A stretch of DNA of 64,000 nucleotides, taken from the NCBI GenBank assembly GCA_025917655.1, contig CP084613.1:3846001-3910000 (forward strand), in the 5' to 3' direction. Origin of the DNA: Chlorella sorokiniana. Taxonomy: Eukaryota; Chlorophyta; Trebouxiophyceae; Chlorellales; Chlorellaceae. Made by a program: the position numbers and the translations under genes. The stretch's first letter is position 1. Each line of letters starts with the position of its first letter. Shown piece by piece: positions 1-12,800 of the stretch. The notes beneath the pieces are model-generated. The model was not told where the DNA came from. It searched no databases and was given only the letters and a program-made list of their open reading frames with translations.

Positions 1-728
1 GATAGCGCCAGGAGACCAATCTGTTGGCCATTGGCGAGAGGCGGCTGGCAGCGGCAGCGCAGCACTTGGGGGATGGGCTCTCTTGCAGGGTAGCAAGGGG
101 GGCGCAACGGCTGTGTGGGTGCCGTATCCTGAGTGAATCATTGTGAACGAGCGAGTAACTTTCGCCCGCCTTGTGACAACAGGCTGCAAATGAAGCGGGA
201 ACACAGCGGCGCGTGTATGTCTGCGGCGGGCACAATGCTGCCACCCATTTCCAGAGCTGAGACTCAATCTTGTCTGGGCTGTGTCTATAAGCGGATTTGC
301 CAGCTGATTGCGGAATGGAAAAGCGAATGGAAGCTGGGGAAGACGTTGGATGGCGCGCGGCGTGCTTTGCGTGTTTTGGGCGGTTGCCCTTCTTTGCGGT
401 CAGAGGGCCGGCTCTTCACACTCCTATGCAACACTCAGCTTCCGAACTCTCTTGTTGTCTCAGTGCTCATGATCACGTTTCAGCCTATCGTCTGAGCCGG
501 GCGGCGAAAGAACACAACTGCCGGTGCTCGGCCAGCCAGGTTCGCCTTGGAGAGGGTTTCTTGCGTTGCATAGACTCAATATGACTATCTCAATTGTTAT
601 TTGACGGCCAGCACGGCTGAAACTCCCGGCAACTGCGCCTGCCCACCGCGCATTCGCTCGTCGGTTTCCCGCTGAGGGGCTTTCCTGCCTTTATGCAGGT
701 CGGCAATTGGCCTGAAATACACAGAATC
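1..728. other. Intergenic region upstream of the first lectin/beta-helix gene
   Basis: No gene could be supported here. The open frames in both directions have no recognisable domain, no signal peptide and no convincing splice pattern. The stretch presumably holds the promoter and 5' UTR of the gene whose start codon is at 729, and perhaps the tail of a gene outside the window. No TATA box or polyadenylation signal stood out. Confidence 0.4.
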
Positions 729-3700
729 ATGGTTTTAGGCGTCAAGGCCGTAGTTTTTGTCTTGCTAGTGGCAGCGGCTCCCGTTGTTCCTGCGGCAGCC
801 GCAGGTAGGGACTGGCCTAGGACAGGTGCATGTCTTGCAAGCCACCTCCATCGCGCATCACATCTCAATGCATGCCGCTGCAGGAGCGGGAGGCAAGCAG
901 AAGGTTTCTGCTCAGGGCACCGACGATTTGGTTGTCGTGCCGTCACCACCCGTTGGCCCCGGTGCGCTACCCAGCGGCCCCGACGGCACGGTCATTGTGG
1001 GCGATGAGAGCGCTGCCTACACTGGCTGCGGTGTGGGCGAGATCATTTCTGCCATCATCGACCCCGTGTACGGCAACCCCGCCCTGGGCTGCAATTCCAC
1101 CGACAGTTACAGGTGTGGCGTGTGCCGCGGTGGGGTCTTTGACGAGAAAGAGCCCTGCTGCCAAGGCAGTGCCAATGCCTGCGTTGCTTGCCCTGCGCCA
1201 GTGCCGACCCTGCAGTCATCAGCTCGACGTGCCCCTGGCATGCCTAGGGCTTAGACCCCGTCCTTGCCGCGGTGTTGTGACCGGCAGGATCGTGGCGGCA
1301 GGGTGCCTCGGCGAGCAGGAGTGCGTGGTGCGGGCCTCAGCCGACGTTTTTGAGGATGGCTGCCCTGGTGTGGGCAAGACTCTGAGCTTTGGCTACACGT
1401 GAGCGCCTGCCTGACCAGGGATGGCCAGATACAAGGGTCTGCCACTCGGGGTACCTGCAGCGATGTTTGCGCATCGTTGGACAGGGCAGCACACTGGGCT
1501 GTCAATTGACAGTATTCTGGCTTGTGCTGTGCCATGACTGAAGGCCTGCTGCTGCTCATTCCTTCCCTGCGCAGCTGTTCATCCGCCATCCAAATGCCGC
1601 CGTCGCCTTCGCTACTGCTGCCCTCGCCGCTGCCGCCATCACCGGCGCCGCCGTCCCCAGCCCTCCCACCCAGGAGCCGCCTTCGCCGCTGCCACCTTCC
1701 CCTTCGCCGCCATCCCCAGCGCCTCCAAGCCCTCAGCCCCCATCACCCAATCCGCCCAGCCCCCGCCCCCATCGCCCAATCCCCCAGCCCCCAGCCACCC
1801 AGCCCGCGTCCCAGCCCGCCGCCGCCAACAAACAATGGCAACCAGCAGGTCTCGCAGCTGTGGGGCTCCAACGGGAGCTGTACCGCCCGGTGGCCGCCTG
1901 GGAGACTGGAGCTACGCCGGATACCAGGGTGACACATTTTGGGGCCTTGGGCGGGCATGTGCATGGTGGTGGGGTGGGTGGGGGCCGGGGTTGGGGGGCG
2001 CGGCCAGGCTGGCATGCTGCTGATGGGGCGGCAAGCTCACGCCGCATCAGTCTTAATGTTGTGCTGGATTCTGCGGCAACGACGGCTGGCCACGTGGCTG
2101 GCTACCTGCCAAATCTGCCGCTTCCAATGCCCCTGTGCAGCTGGCGAGCAGGCGCTGCCACAGTACCCTGTGCGCTACAATGTGCGGGACTACGGCGCCA
2201 GGGGCGACGGCAACACCGACGACTCGGGTGCCTTCCAGCGGGCCTTGGACGCCGCCGCCGCAGAGGCGGCGCGCACCGGCAGCGGCGTTGCGGTGCTGAT
2301 CCCCGATGGAACCTACGCAATACGCAAGACTGTGCAGATCACTGCCAGCAACGTGGTGCTGCGTGGCACAGGGGTGAGGCTGGATCGGGAGGGGCAGGGG
2401 GGCCCTGGACTGGGCCCAGCATCGCGAGGCGCTCTTTGCTGCAACTGGCTCCTTCACAGGATGCCAAGCACTGCCTGAGCCTGAGGCCCCCACAAAGTTG
2501 ATGCTCATACCTGCAGCTGGGCCGATGCATTCTGTACATGCCCGTACCGCTGCAATCCGTGTACGGCAACGCCCAGACCTGGGCCTTTGCTGGCGGGTTC
2601 CTAAGGTGGGCTGCAAGCAGGCCCTGCTGGCGGGTGCATGGTTGCAGAGGCCAATCGCAACTACCTGCTCCAGCAGCTCGGCACATCTGCTGCAGGGTGA
2701 CTGTGGCCGTTGCAAGGGTGCAGTGAGCACTCATTGTGCCCCCCCCCACCCCCCTCCTCCTCTCCCCCGCAGCATCACCGGCAAGCGTATGGACAGCAAG
2801 GACGCCACCACGCGGCTGACCGACGTGACGCGGGACGCAAACCGCGGGGACACCCGCTTGCAGGTGGGAAGGCGGAGTGGATCAGAGGGGGGTGGGGGGG
2901 TGGGGGTGCAGCCGCTGACGGGGAAAGCACCAAGGCTGTGCTACCGATGCACTCACAGCGTGGCTGCTGTATGCTCCTGCATACACGAGACTTGGGGGAG
3001 TCTGAGCAGTGCTGCTGGGGCCGCCTCATTGCCGCAGGTATCCACCACCAAGGGCATCACGGTCGGCATGTGGGTGCGCCTGTTCCAGCCCGCCTCCGAC
3101 AACACAAGGCGTCGCCGTGCGCTGCTGGCGGATCCGGCCCCCGCGGCGGTCGCAAGCTGGGCCAGGCTCTGCCTGTGCCGGCCAGCAAGGTCACTGTGTA
3201 CACGTCGGCGCCCCCTGGCGCGGAGGTGCCGCCGCTGCCACCCGGCAAGGTATCCGTGCACAACGCCCCTGTCGGCGGGCAGACAGACGGGCCCGTCATT
3301 TTGCCGCTGTGGGAGGACCCAGTGCTGCAGCACCAGATGGAAGCTGCCGTGCGGGCGCAGTGGCAGCTGGCTGCCGACGTGGATGCAGATCCGGATAAGG
3401 TGCGGATCAGCGGGCTCAGCACGCACAGCATGGCCCGCCATTTGCCCCGCTGCTGCCCATTTATCCGTCAGAGGAGGTTGGTCTTGGAGGTCCCTTGCAC
3501 AACAAGCCCTGCCATCCCTGCACTGCCACCCTGCGTTCCCCTCATGACCTGGCCCCTTCCTCCCGCCCGCGCGCCGCAGGTCCCCGCCACTGCGTTTGAG
3601 CCCAACGCCACTAACCCGCTGGGCATGGATCCTATGCTGCTGGCAGCCTCCTTCTACGCCGCCCTCGCCATGGAGTCAGACTGCAACTACGATGGCGACG

Positions 3701-6255
3701 GCTGTGACCTGTTCCCCACAGGCGAGGCGCATGCAGCGGGCACAGCGGGCTGCTATTCGTGGGAGTGCAGAGGGCGCGCGCCAGCACTGCCTCTATCTGA
3801 TCCGCGGTCAGGATGGCAATGCCCGCGCTGGGGCGCATGCCAGGCTTGTGTTGTTGCCTCCTGACCTGGGTGCCCTCACCGCCGCTGTGACCCTGCAACA
3901 GACCCCGACCGCGCCCCTGCCACCGCCGCTGCCGGCTCCCTAGAGTCCTACCTCTATGGAAACAACATCGTGGATAGCGGCAACCCCAGAAGTGAGTGCA
4001 TCTAGGTGTCTGCGTCCATGATTCTAGCTGCCCTGCCTCTGCCCCTTCTTCTCGCCCCAGCTGGCAGTTCTAGCAGCAGCAGGCAGCTGCGGCGGAGGCT
4101 CTTTGCCAATGCCCGTCCAATTCACTCATCCACCCACACCACGACGTCCCGGCAGACATGTTTTACGGCAAGGAGCGCATCCGCTACCTGTCACGCGTGA
4201 AGGCGGTGGGCTCCAACTGGGTGGAGTTTGAGCGGCCCCTGCCTTACGATGTGCGCCTTAAGTGGAAGGTACGGAGCGCAGGAACAGGGGAGAGGGAGGG
4301 GGAGGCAGCTGGCAAAACAGCGTGGGGATACTTGCAGGCAGGTATGGCCGAAGCCTGCCCACACGTCAGGCTGCCATTCCAACCGCCTGCACTGCCGCTC
4401 ACAGCCACCCTCTTCTGTTGTTGCGCTGCCATTGCAGCCGGTGCTGCATCGCTTCGCCCCAAGAGTGTCTGGCAGCGGCTTTGAGAACTTTGAGGTCAAG
4501 TTCAAGTGGAGTGAGTGATTGCAGCGCTGTCGCTGTTGCGATGACTGTCGCTTTGCGTTGCAGTTTGGGTTCAGAGGTGTGCACCCCTTGGCCCCGCACT
4601 GAGCACTGTTGCTTTCTATGTTGAGCGCAGGCCCCTACGAGTGTCACATTGACTGCGTCAAGGGCTACAATGCCTTCGTGATATACGATGCTGCTAACTG
4701 CTGGATCAACAATGTGAGCTGAGTATGGGTATGACTGGAGTGTCAGATGTATGAGTTGGGGTAGTGTGTGTGTGTGTGCGTGTGTGTGTGTGTGTGTGGG
4801 GGCGCGCGGGCGCGGGCGGGCAGGCATTCTCACGCCTTTCACAGGTTTGCAACAGCCAGCCTCCACAAGCGTTTTGCCCGCTTTGTTGATACATGGGCAA
4901 ATCGCCTCTGCGGGCCGCCTTGATGCATGCAGGTCAAGGTCACTGACGCCGACATGGGGGTGCTGGTGTCGGGCGTGGACCTGGTCACTGTGTCGGGGTG
5001 ACCACCGCCATGACCAAGTCGCGGTGAGTGGGCCTTCAGCCCCTGCTGACCACCCTGCTGACAGCCCCCTTGAAGTGTTGAGTTGAGGCGGGCGGCTTGC
5101 ATGGCTGTGCTTTGCAGATGGTTGCGCTGTGCCAAGCATGCTAACACAATGCCTTCCTCGCTTGCCCTTGAGAAGGGGCACTGGGGACATGGGAAAGCGA
5201 GGCGTTCACGGGCACCACGCGCTGTGGGCAGGCTCGAGCTCCCTGGTGCTGCTGAAGGAGTGAGAGGCTGCCCCGCCGATGCTCTTGCTTTGTCCTGGCG
5301 CTGTGCTCCGACGAAGAATACTTCTCGGCGCCCATCATCCGCCCCAGTTGCCAGCACACGCAGGCAACAGCCACTGTGGCCGTCGCTTTGCCACTCGTCA
5401 AGCTTTACTTTCCATTCACTCCCCAGCCTGTCTTCCCCTGCTCCGCTCACCGCTCCTGCCGCAGCTTTGACATCCAAATGAAGTGGTACCACGACCTCTC
5501 GGTCGACTCCATGACTGAGCACACGGTGTATGCCAGCGGCAAGGGCAGCGACATCAACATTGACTGCCACAGGGCGGGTGAGTGTGAGGGTGGCTGGGCG
5601 TTGCTGGCGCAGCGCCGCGGTTTTCGGTGGCTTCTGCAGCAGGGCGGAACTGTTGTTTGGAAAGGCCCGAGTGCAGGCACCCAGGCCTGTTGTCAGTAAC
5701 CTCATTTCACCTCATTTCAGACATCTGCTGCGGATCTCCCTTCCCGGGGCTTACCTAGATGCAAATTGTACCACCCAAATGCTTAGCCAATTCGTTAACC
5801 TCGCAACTGTATCCTCAACCGACTGCAGCTGTGCACAACAACCTGTTCTCCAATCTGGACACTGGGCTTGGCACGCGCACCTTCAACAGCGGCGGCGCCA
5901 AAGACCGCGGCGCCTACAGCGCCGCCAACACCACCTGGTGGAACATGTTCCCCACCGGCAAGAAGAAAGTCAACCTGCCCGACTGCACCTTCGGCCCGCT
6001 GCTCAACTTCTTCGGCTCGTGGAACGAGCCCAGGGGCCGCCGGCTGCTGGCGGTGGAGGGGCTCACCGACGGCAGCGGTGCCGCTGCTGTGGATCCAAGC
6101 AACGGCGGGGCGCGACTGTGGATGCAGCGGCGGTCAGTAATTGGTGCGGCAGGCAGGGCTGGTTTGTGGAGCAAGTGGACAGCGGGAAGGCCATCTACCC
6201 TGCCGATCTGTACAGCGCGCAGCTGCAGGCCAGGCTTGCAGGCCGAATCGGTTAG
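729..6255 (+). CDS. Secreted SUEL-type lectin / Pro-rich linker / beta-helix (pectate-lyase-superfamily) protein, copy 1
   Basis: Exons read by eye: 729-804, 884-1112, 1288-1398, 1575-1928, 2141-2373, 2517-2605, 2773-2863, 3038-3399, 3580-3721, 3902-3991, 4061-4268, 4438-4510, 4631-4713, 4933-5023, 5176-5259, 5465-5577 and 5829-6255. The start was chosen because it opens a clean signal peptide (MVLGVKAVVFVLLVAAAP). Exons 2-4 encode a Cys-rich domain like the sea-urchin-egg (galactose/rhamnose-binding) lectins, with VYGNPALGC and CVVRASADVF. A PPSP-rich linker follows. From 2141 a beta-helix domain begins with YNVRDYGARGDGNTDD and VLIPDGTY, typical of the pectate lyase 3 family; the C-terminal part (HNNLFSNLDTGLGTRTF) resembles DUF4955-type modules. 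The intron at 3722 seems to have a GC donor. The frame slips in the linker, near 3150, at 4995-4998 and near 6100. A wall-polysaccharide role is inferred; the substrate is unknown. Confidence 0.8.
4763..4800. repeat. GT microsatellite in an intron of lectin/beta-helix copy 1
   Basis: About 19 GT units with one GC interruption, inside the intron following the exon that ends at 4713. Confidence 0.8.
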
Positions 6256-6856
6256 CAGCTGCTGCAGCCGACCTTGCATGTATGGAGTCACAGCCCTGCA
6301 CGAGGGTTCCAGATTCTTCCTCATCTGTCCATACATGTTTCTTAGCGTGTACAACCCCTGCACGCTATGCCCTGGCAAGCCATGGGTCTCGCCGCCGGTC
6401 AGGCATTGACCTTCTCACCGTTTGTTCTACATATGGGCATTGGCTTTATTGTAAGCTCGTTACTCTTGAAGATATAGGGTGGCAGGGTGCGCCCTGGGAG
6501 AAGACCTGGAATGAAACGAAGTGCAGCTTCTTTGTACTGCTCCTGGGGCGTTACCCCTTCATAACTGTCTTGGAATCGATCGCCTGCACTTCAGCGCTGA
6601 CCATGAGCTCGCCCGCCCCTGCACCCACGTCAAACTAGCGCATGCTGCTCCTCCGCGGCCATAGGGATTCCAACTCAGGAACGTAGGTCTTCTGCTGTGT
6701 TTGTTTTTATCGCGGATGTATCCCTTCGTCCAGCACTGCTAAGTTTCCCCCTTGTGCATATGTTTGGGAACCGCGATCACTTCGGCGGGAGTTATGCAAG
6801 CCATTCTGCCCCCTGTTCCGCAGACTCAACAGCGTTTGACGGAAGTTCGTTGCCAG
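6256..6856. other. 3' UTR of copy 1 and promoter of copy 2
   Basis: This 600-base spacer between the tandem lectin/beta-helix genes shows no supportable coding exon. It contains the TGTAA signal near 6450 and, further on, presumably the promoter and 5' UTR of the second copy. In-frame ATGs at 6752 and 6794 precede the chosen start at 6857. Confidence 0.4.
6450..6454 (+). terminator. Candidate TGTAA polyadenylation signal of the first lectin/beta-helix gene
   Basis: A TGTAA pentamer, the usual chlorophyte polyadenylation signal, lies about 195 bases after the stop codon at 6255, a normal 3' UTR length for these algae. Confidence 0.5.
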
Positions 6857-9800
6857 ATGGTCTCCCCTTTAGCCTGCTGGCAGCGGCGCGGGCGGCTCGC
6901 GCTGCTGGTGCCGCTGCTACTGGCTGCATTGACAGCTGCTGGTGAGTTATGGTTTCGGGTGCTGCTTATTGGTGACTGATCTGGGATTGCTGTGAATGTT
7001 GACTGTGTAGCAGGAAGCATACGATGAGTTTGACCAGGCCCAAATGATTACGTGCGGGGGCAGCTCTTCGTCAGCATGCAGCTACAGACGCCCTTGCCGA
7101 CAGACGCGCACCCCCGCACTTCTGATCTTGCAGATGCTCAACAGCGCAGCAGGAGCAACTTTGCATGCGGCTCTCGCGACAATGGGAAGCTGTGCAAGGT
7201 TGCAAGCGACTGCTGCGCTAAATGGGTGAGGCCGTGGCAAGGTGCAACATCATCGAGTCTTGCCACGACCTGGAGTGCGCTTTCCTGCCCTTTGCTCTCT
7301 CTTGCCAGTCATCATGAACGCGTGTGTGTGTGGATTGAAAACGTTGCAGGGCACTTGCGGTACTGGAGAGAAGTACTGCAGCCATACCAACTGCGTCAGT
7401 GGGCCCTGCTGGGCTGCCCCCAAGCCCCAGCCTAAGCCAAGCCCCTCCCCGTCGCCCAAGCCTAAGCCGAGCCCCTCCCCGTCGCCCAAGCCCACTCCTG
7501 AGCCTTCAAACTCTGAGCAGCGCAGCAAGAGCAACTTTGCTTGTGGCTCTCGCGACAATGGGAAGCTGTGCAAGGTTGCAAGCAACTGCTGTGCCAAATG
7601 GGTGAGCTGCCGTTACGCATTGCACGGCACATTATTTGGCCGCATGCCGTGGCACGCATTCCTGCTCTGCATGCTCTTGACAGGTTGGATTAGAAAAGTG
7701 CATTGCGAATCACTGCAGGGCACTTGCGGTACTGGTGAGAAGTACTGTGGCTATACCAACTGTGTCAGTGGGCCCTGCTGGGCTGCCCCAAGCCCCAGCC
7801 TAAGCCAAGCCCCTCTCCGTCGCCCAAGCCCAAGCCGAGCCCCTCCCCATCGCCAAAGCCCACTCCTAAGCCGTCCCCCAAACCTGATGACAATGTCGAT
7901 CCATGTGCGCCCCCTGTCTGCCTGTGTGACCTTGGGCATAGGGTCGCCCTTGCCATGCTCTTTAAACGACAAAGAAAGCAGCGACCTCCTTGATATGCGT
8001 GCAACACGGCTTCCCTGCAGCCATGCATGAACACCCAGTCATGCCGCTGATGCTGCCCCACTGTCCAATTTGACACAGCCACCAACTTTGACTACATCAA
8101 GACTGCTGACGAATCGGTGGCGCTGGTGAGGTGCGAGGAGGGCTCAATCATCCGCGCTATCCACGCGCCCTCCTACGGCAACCTCGCCCTCGGCTGCAAC
8201 GCCACCAACAGCTACACGTGAGGCCGCCCCGCCCTTCTACTGTGGCAGCCTCGTTATGCGCCATCTAGCGACAGCGCTGCGCGTTGCATTGTTTGCCCAG
8301 GCCTCCTGCTTACATGTGAAAGCGCGAGGCGTGCTTGCCCTGCCATGCTCCAGGATTATGGCTCCCGCCTGCATCGGCCAGCCCTCCTGCATGCTGCGCG
8401 CCTCTGCCGACGTGTACGGTGATCCGTGCCCCCGCGGCACAGAGAAGTCCCTGGAGCTGTATTACTGGTGAGGGCTCGGGCAGCAGCTGGCTGCACATTG
8501 GCAAGCTGGCATCAGCAGGGAGGCTTGCTGCCTCCCCTGCAGCAGCCATGGAGGGCTGCCCTGGCAGCCCTGGCGCGTCCGCTGTACCCGGCTGTGCTAC
8601 ATCCGTTGCGTAACCATTGTTCTCCTCCCCCTGGGCGCCCCCTACCTTCAGGTGCGGGGCCCCTGTTTCCTCCGTACCGTCGTCGCCGTCACTATCGCGA
8701 AGCCCTCTCCCAAGCCCTCCCCCAAGCCCTCCCCCAAGCCCTCTCCCGTGCCCTCGCCCAAGCCCTCCCCCAAGCCCTCGCCCAAGCCCTCCCCCTCGCC
8801 CTCGCCCTCTCCCAAGCCCTCCCAAGCCCTCGCCCTCTCCCAAGCCCACTACGGGGGTGGCCTCACGTCCCGCCTTTGGGCGCCGCCGGCGAAAAGTTTG
8901 ATCCGCGCGGCAAGCTGATTGACTGGAGCTACGCCGGCTTTGCAGGTGCACCTTGCTCAGAAGCTCCGCCTGCCGCGCCTGCTGTTCCCCGCCGCCTCGC
9001 CACCTGACCCACACCTTGAGCCCTGCACTGCGCTTTGCCGTCCCTCCCCGCACCTGCCCGCAGCCAACGATCAGCCAATCCCCAACTGCCCCGCCCGCTT
9101 CAGCGTGATTAGCTATGGGGCTGTGGCAGATGGCAAGACGGGTGAATGCCCGGGCCTGCATGTTCGCCTTCTGCTGCGCACCGGCACAGCGCGCCCCGTC
9201 CCCTCCCTTCACACACACCGACCTCCCTCCCCGCTCCCACCCCCTCCTGCCCGCCCACCCCCACAGACTGCGCTGCCGCCTTCCGCAAGGCCATTGACGC
9301 CGCTGCCCGCTCGCCCGAGGCTGCCAGCGGCTGCGTTGCGGTGCAGGTGCCGGCGGGCGGTACGTCCTGCGCTCCGAGGTCACCATCTCAAAAAGCGGGG
9401 TGGTGCTGCGCGGCGCGGGGTGAGCCATTCTGCATCATTACTGACAGCCGTCCTGCCGCACGGCTGGGGCGCAGCATTCGTAGCCTTGAGCGGCAGTCAA
9501 GTGCAATGCTTGAGGGGAGAAAATGCATTGCTAGAGGGGTGGCGGCTTCTTTCCGCTCACGCCAGTGGCTGGGCGGGCTTCAGAGCAGGTGCTTTCCTCC
9601 CCCTCCACCTGCAACACGCCCCTGTCCCCGGCCCGCAGGTGGACCGTACCGTGCTGTACTTCCCTCGCACGCTCGCCCAGATCCACGGCGCCTCCCCCTC
9701 CTGGTCCTTTGGCGGCGCCTTCCTCAGGTGCTCGCCAGCTGCCCAGCGCCACCTTTGCCCACCGTCGCTGTCGCACCCCGCGCCCGTCTAGCCCATGTTC

Positions 9801-12800
9801 CCTTCTGCCGCCCAGTCGGGATCTGGTCCCACTTGTTTCCCTCCCCCTACACTCGTGGAATCCTCTTCCCCAGAACGACTCCCACACCTTTCCCCCACAA
9901 GTTTTAATGCCCCCCCAAAAACACACACCCACACCTGCGCAGCATTGTGGGCCGCAAGGTTGACTCGAAGGTGAAGACCAACTTCCTGGCGGACATCACC
10001 GCCGACGTTCGCCGCGGAGACACCCGCCTGCAGGCAAGTTCGAGTGTGGTGGGATGGGGTGGGTGGGTTGGCAGCGGGGATGGGCGAAAAGTTGTATGTG
10101 GGTGTGGTGGGAGCTGGGGGCTGGGGGCGCGCTGGCGGCGGCGATGTTGTTGTGTTGGTTGCCGTGGAGAGGCTGCCGTGGCTCCAGTGTCCGGCGCGGC
10201 TGCACCCTGGGGTGCTGCTGACACCGACGCTCCGCCTCTCCAACCCCCTGTCCCGCCCCGCCGCTTGCAGGTCAGCAACAGCAACGTCTTCAAAGTGGGT
10301 CAATGGGTGCGGCTCTGGAACTTCAACCCCGGCAACCGCCGCCGCCTGCAGCGCCGCTCCCTGCTGTCCTCTGAGGCCGGCCTGGCTGCTGCCCACGCTG
10401 TGGAGCGGCATGAGGCAGCCACGGGGCGGCATCTGGCGCACACGGAAGCCTCCGCACACAGCCTGCCGTACCGCATGTTCGAGGATCCGCAGCTGCAGGC
10501 CGCAGCGGCTGCAGCGGCGGCCGCCGAGGAGGCTGCAATGAAGGCTGCGCTGGCGTCGGGCCCGGAGCCCGACCGCGCAGAGGCGTATGCCACTGACCCT
10601 GAGGCCGCTGCGTTGGCGGCAGAGAAGCAGTCGGCTGCGCTCAACCCATTGGGCATGGACCCGATGCTGCTGGCCACCGCCCGCTATGCCTCGGACGCAC
10701 TCGCGGCCGAAATTGTCGACGGAGAGTTCGACCCCGACACGCTGGAGGGCGGCGAGGGCGGCAAGGCCCCGCGCTGGCGGTACCAGGCTCCCTGGACTAC
10801 TACTTGTACGGGGACAACCGTGCCGTGGACAGCGGCGCAAACAACAGTAAGCTGTAGGGGAGAGTGGAGGGGGCATGTGGAAGTGTTTGTGGGTGGGTGG
10901 GGTGGGATGGACTTGGGGGTGTGGGTGGATGCGTGTGTATGGCGCGCCAGCGGCCTCCCAAGCGCCAAGCACGGCTGCAGTGCAGCGAGCGCCGCGGCTT
11001 GCTCGCTGCCGGTCGCCCTCGTGTTGCTGACCTGCTGGCTGCTGTGGCCCCCTGCATGCAGAGGTGTTCCCTAGCAGCGACCACACCCGCATGGCCTCTC
11101 GGTGGGGCCTTTGTTTTCTTATTGGGGGATGGGGGGGGGTGGAGGGGAGCGCGCGGCTGCGCCCTTGCCCGCTGCACGTTCGGCGGCTGTGAGCTGCAGC
11201 TGACGTGCAGCTATTTACTCAGTGAAGCCCTCGTGCTTCACGTTGCCGAGCTCCCCGCGCCTTGCCTGCCCTGGTCCCGCCCCGCAGCATTTCCAAAGTG
11301 GGCAATGGCTGGATTGAGTTGGAGCGCGCCCTGCCCTGGGACATGCGCAAGAGCTGGCAGGTGCGCCGCAGCTGATGGCCGGGAGGTGCTGTCGTGGCGC
11401 ATGCACTGGCACTGCTGAAGGGCGCTGGCCCTGGCCCGTGTCCTCAGGAGCGCATTGGCACCAGGGCTTGTGCCTGGCGTGCCCTGACCACCCTCACCCC
11501 CACTCACACAGACGCTCCCTGCTTGCCTCTGCTTGCCCCTGCCTGCCCTCCCCCTGCTGCAGCCTGTGGTGCATCGTTTCGCCCCCACCGTTCAGAACAG
11601 CGGGCTGCAGGGCTTCACCATGGAGTTTCCCTGGAGTGAGCAAGGGGGACGAGGAATGGGGGAACCCGCTGCAAGGCAGCAGCGCCGCGGGCAGCATGCT
11701 GCCGCCGTGCTGGCGCCAGCCCCGTGGGCAGCCACCCCGGCCTTCTAACCCGCAGCGAGCGAGGGGTCACCGCCGCCCCACATTCACCCCACCCCGGCAT
11801 CACCACGCACCAGCACATGGCCTTGGCCCCCGCAGGCACTTTCCCGAGCACTTTTCCGCCAAGGGTGCCAACGCCATCGCTCTCTACGACGTGGCCAACT
11901 GCTGGGTCAGGACGTGAGTGCTGCTGCGCCCTGAGCCGCTGCAAGACGATCCGCCGCAGCTTGCCGCCTCTCATGGACGGGGGCTGGGTTGGGGCTGGGA
12001 TTCGGGGGAGGGGGAAGGGGGTTCGCGTGCTGGCAACTTGCTCAGGTTGGCTCGGCATGCCGCAGGCTTGCCTCTGCTGTGAGCTGCCGTCGCTTCTGTC
12101 AAACTCCTCGCTGCGTTGGCCCTGCCTGCCCTGCCTGCAGGTGAAGGTGATCAACGCCGACAATGGGGTGAACATTGGCGGCGGCGACTTTTTGACCGTC
12201 CAGGGCACACGCTTCGAGCAGACCAAGTCTCGGTGAGCTGCCGGGGCCGGGTTGGTCGGCGTGGGTGGGAGCGTGGCCCGGCAACGCGGCCCTCTGCCCA
12301 TGCCTGGGAATGTGGCGGGTGTTCGCCACTGCTGCGGCCGCCCCTCGGCAAGGCAAGGCGCGGCTCGCAAGCCTGCTGTGCCCTGGCTCAGCGCGCTCAC
12401 CCCCTTCCTCGTATGTGGCCCTGCCGCAGCGGCAAGGACCAGGGCCATCACGCGCTGTGGGCCTCCCGCTCCGCGGACGTGCTGTTCACAGAGTGAGGAC
12501 CCGCTTGCGAGGGCACAGCTTTGTGGGTGCACAAGGGGCACCACACGCGAGGCCGCGTCTCACCCCCGCCGCCCAGCGCAAGCACGCCCCCGCTGGCACT
12601 GAGCCGCCTCCACCCCTCCCGCCGCCCCCGCCCCCGCAGCTTCTGGCTGCAAGGCGCGTGGGTGCATGACCTGTCCCTGGATCAGTTTGCCGAGCTGACC
12701 GTGTACTCTAATGGCGGCGGCACCAACATCAATATTGACTGCCACAGGGCGGGTGAGCGGGTGGGGAGCGTCTGTGTGGAGTGGGGTGTTTGTGCGGGGG

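Noticed and set aside
133-584. Two overlapping open frames at the left edge as a gene
   Set aside because: No domain, signal peptide or splice partner; composition does not look coding compared with the exons that follow.
8690-8850. Regular CCCAAGCCCTCC repeats as a possible CRISPR-like array
   Set aside because: There are no distinct spacers; the units are coding triplets of a Pro/Ser/Lys linker inside a gene with splice sites on both sides.
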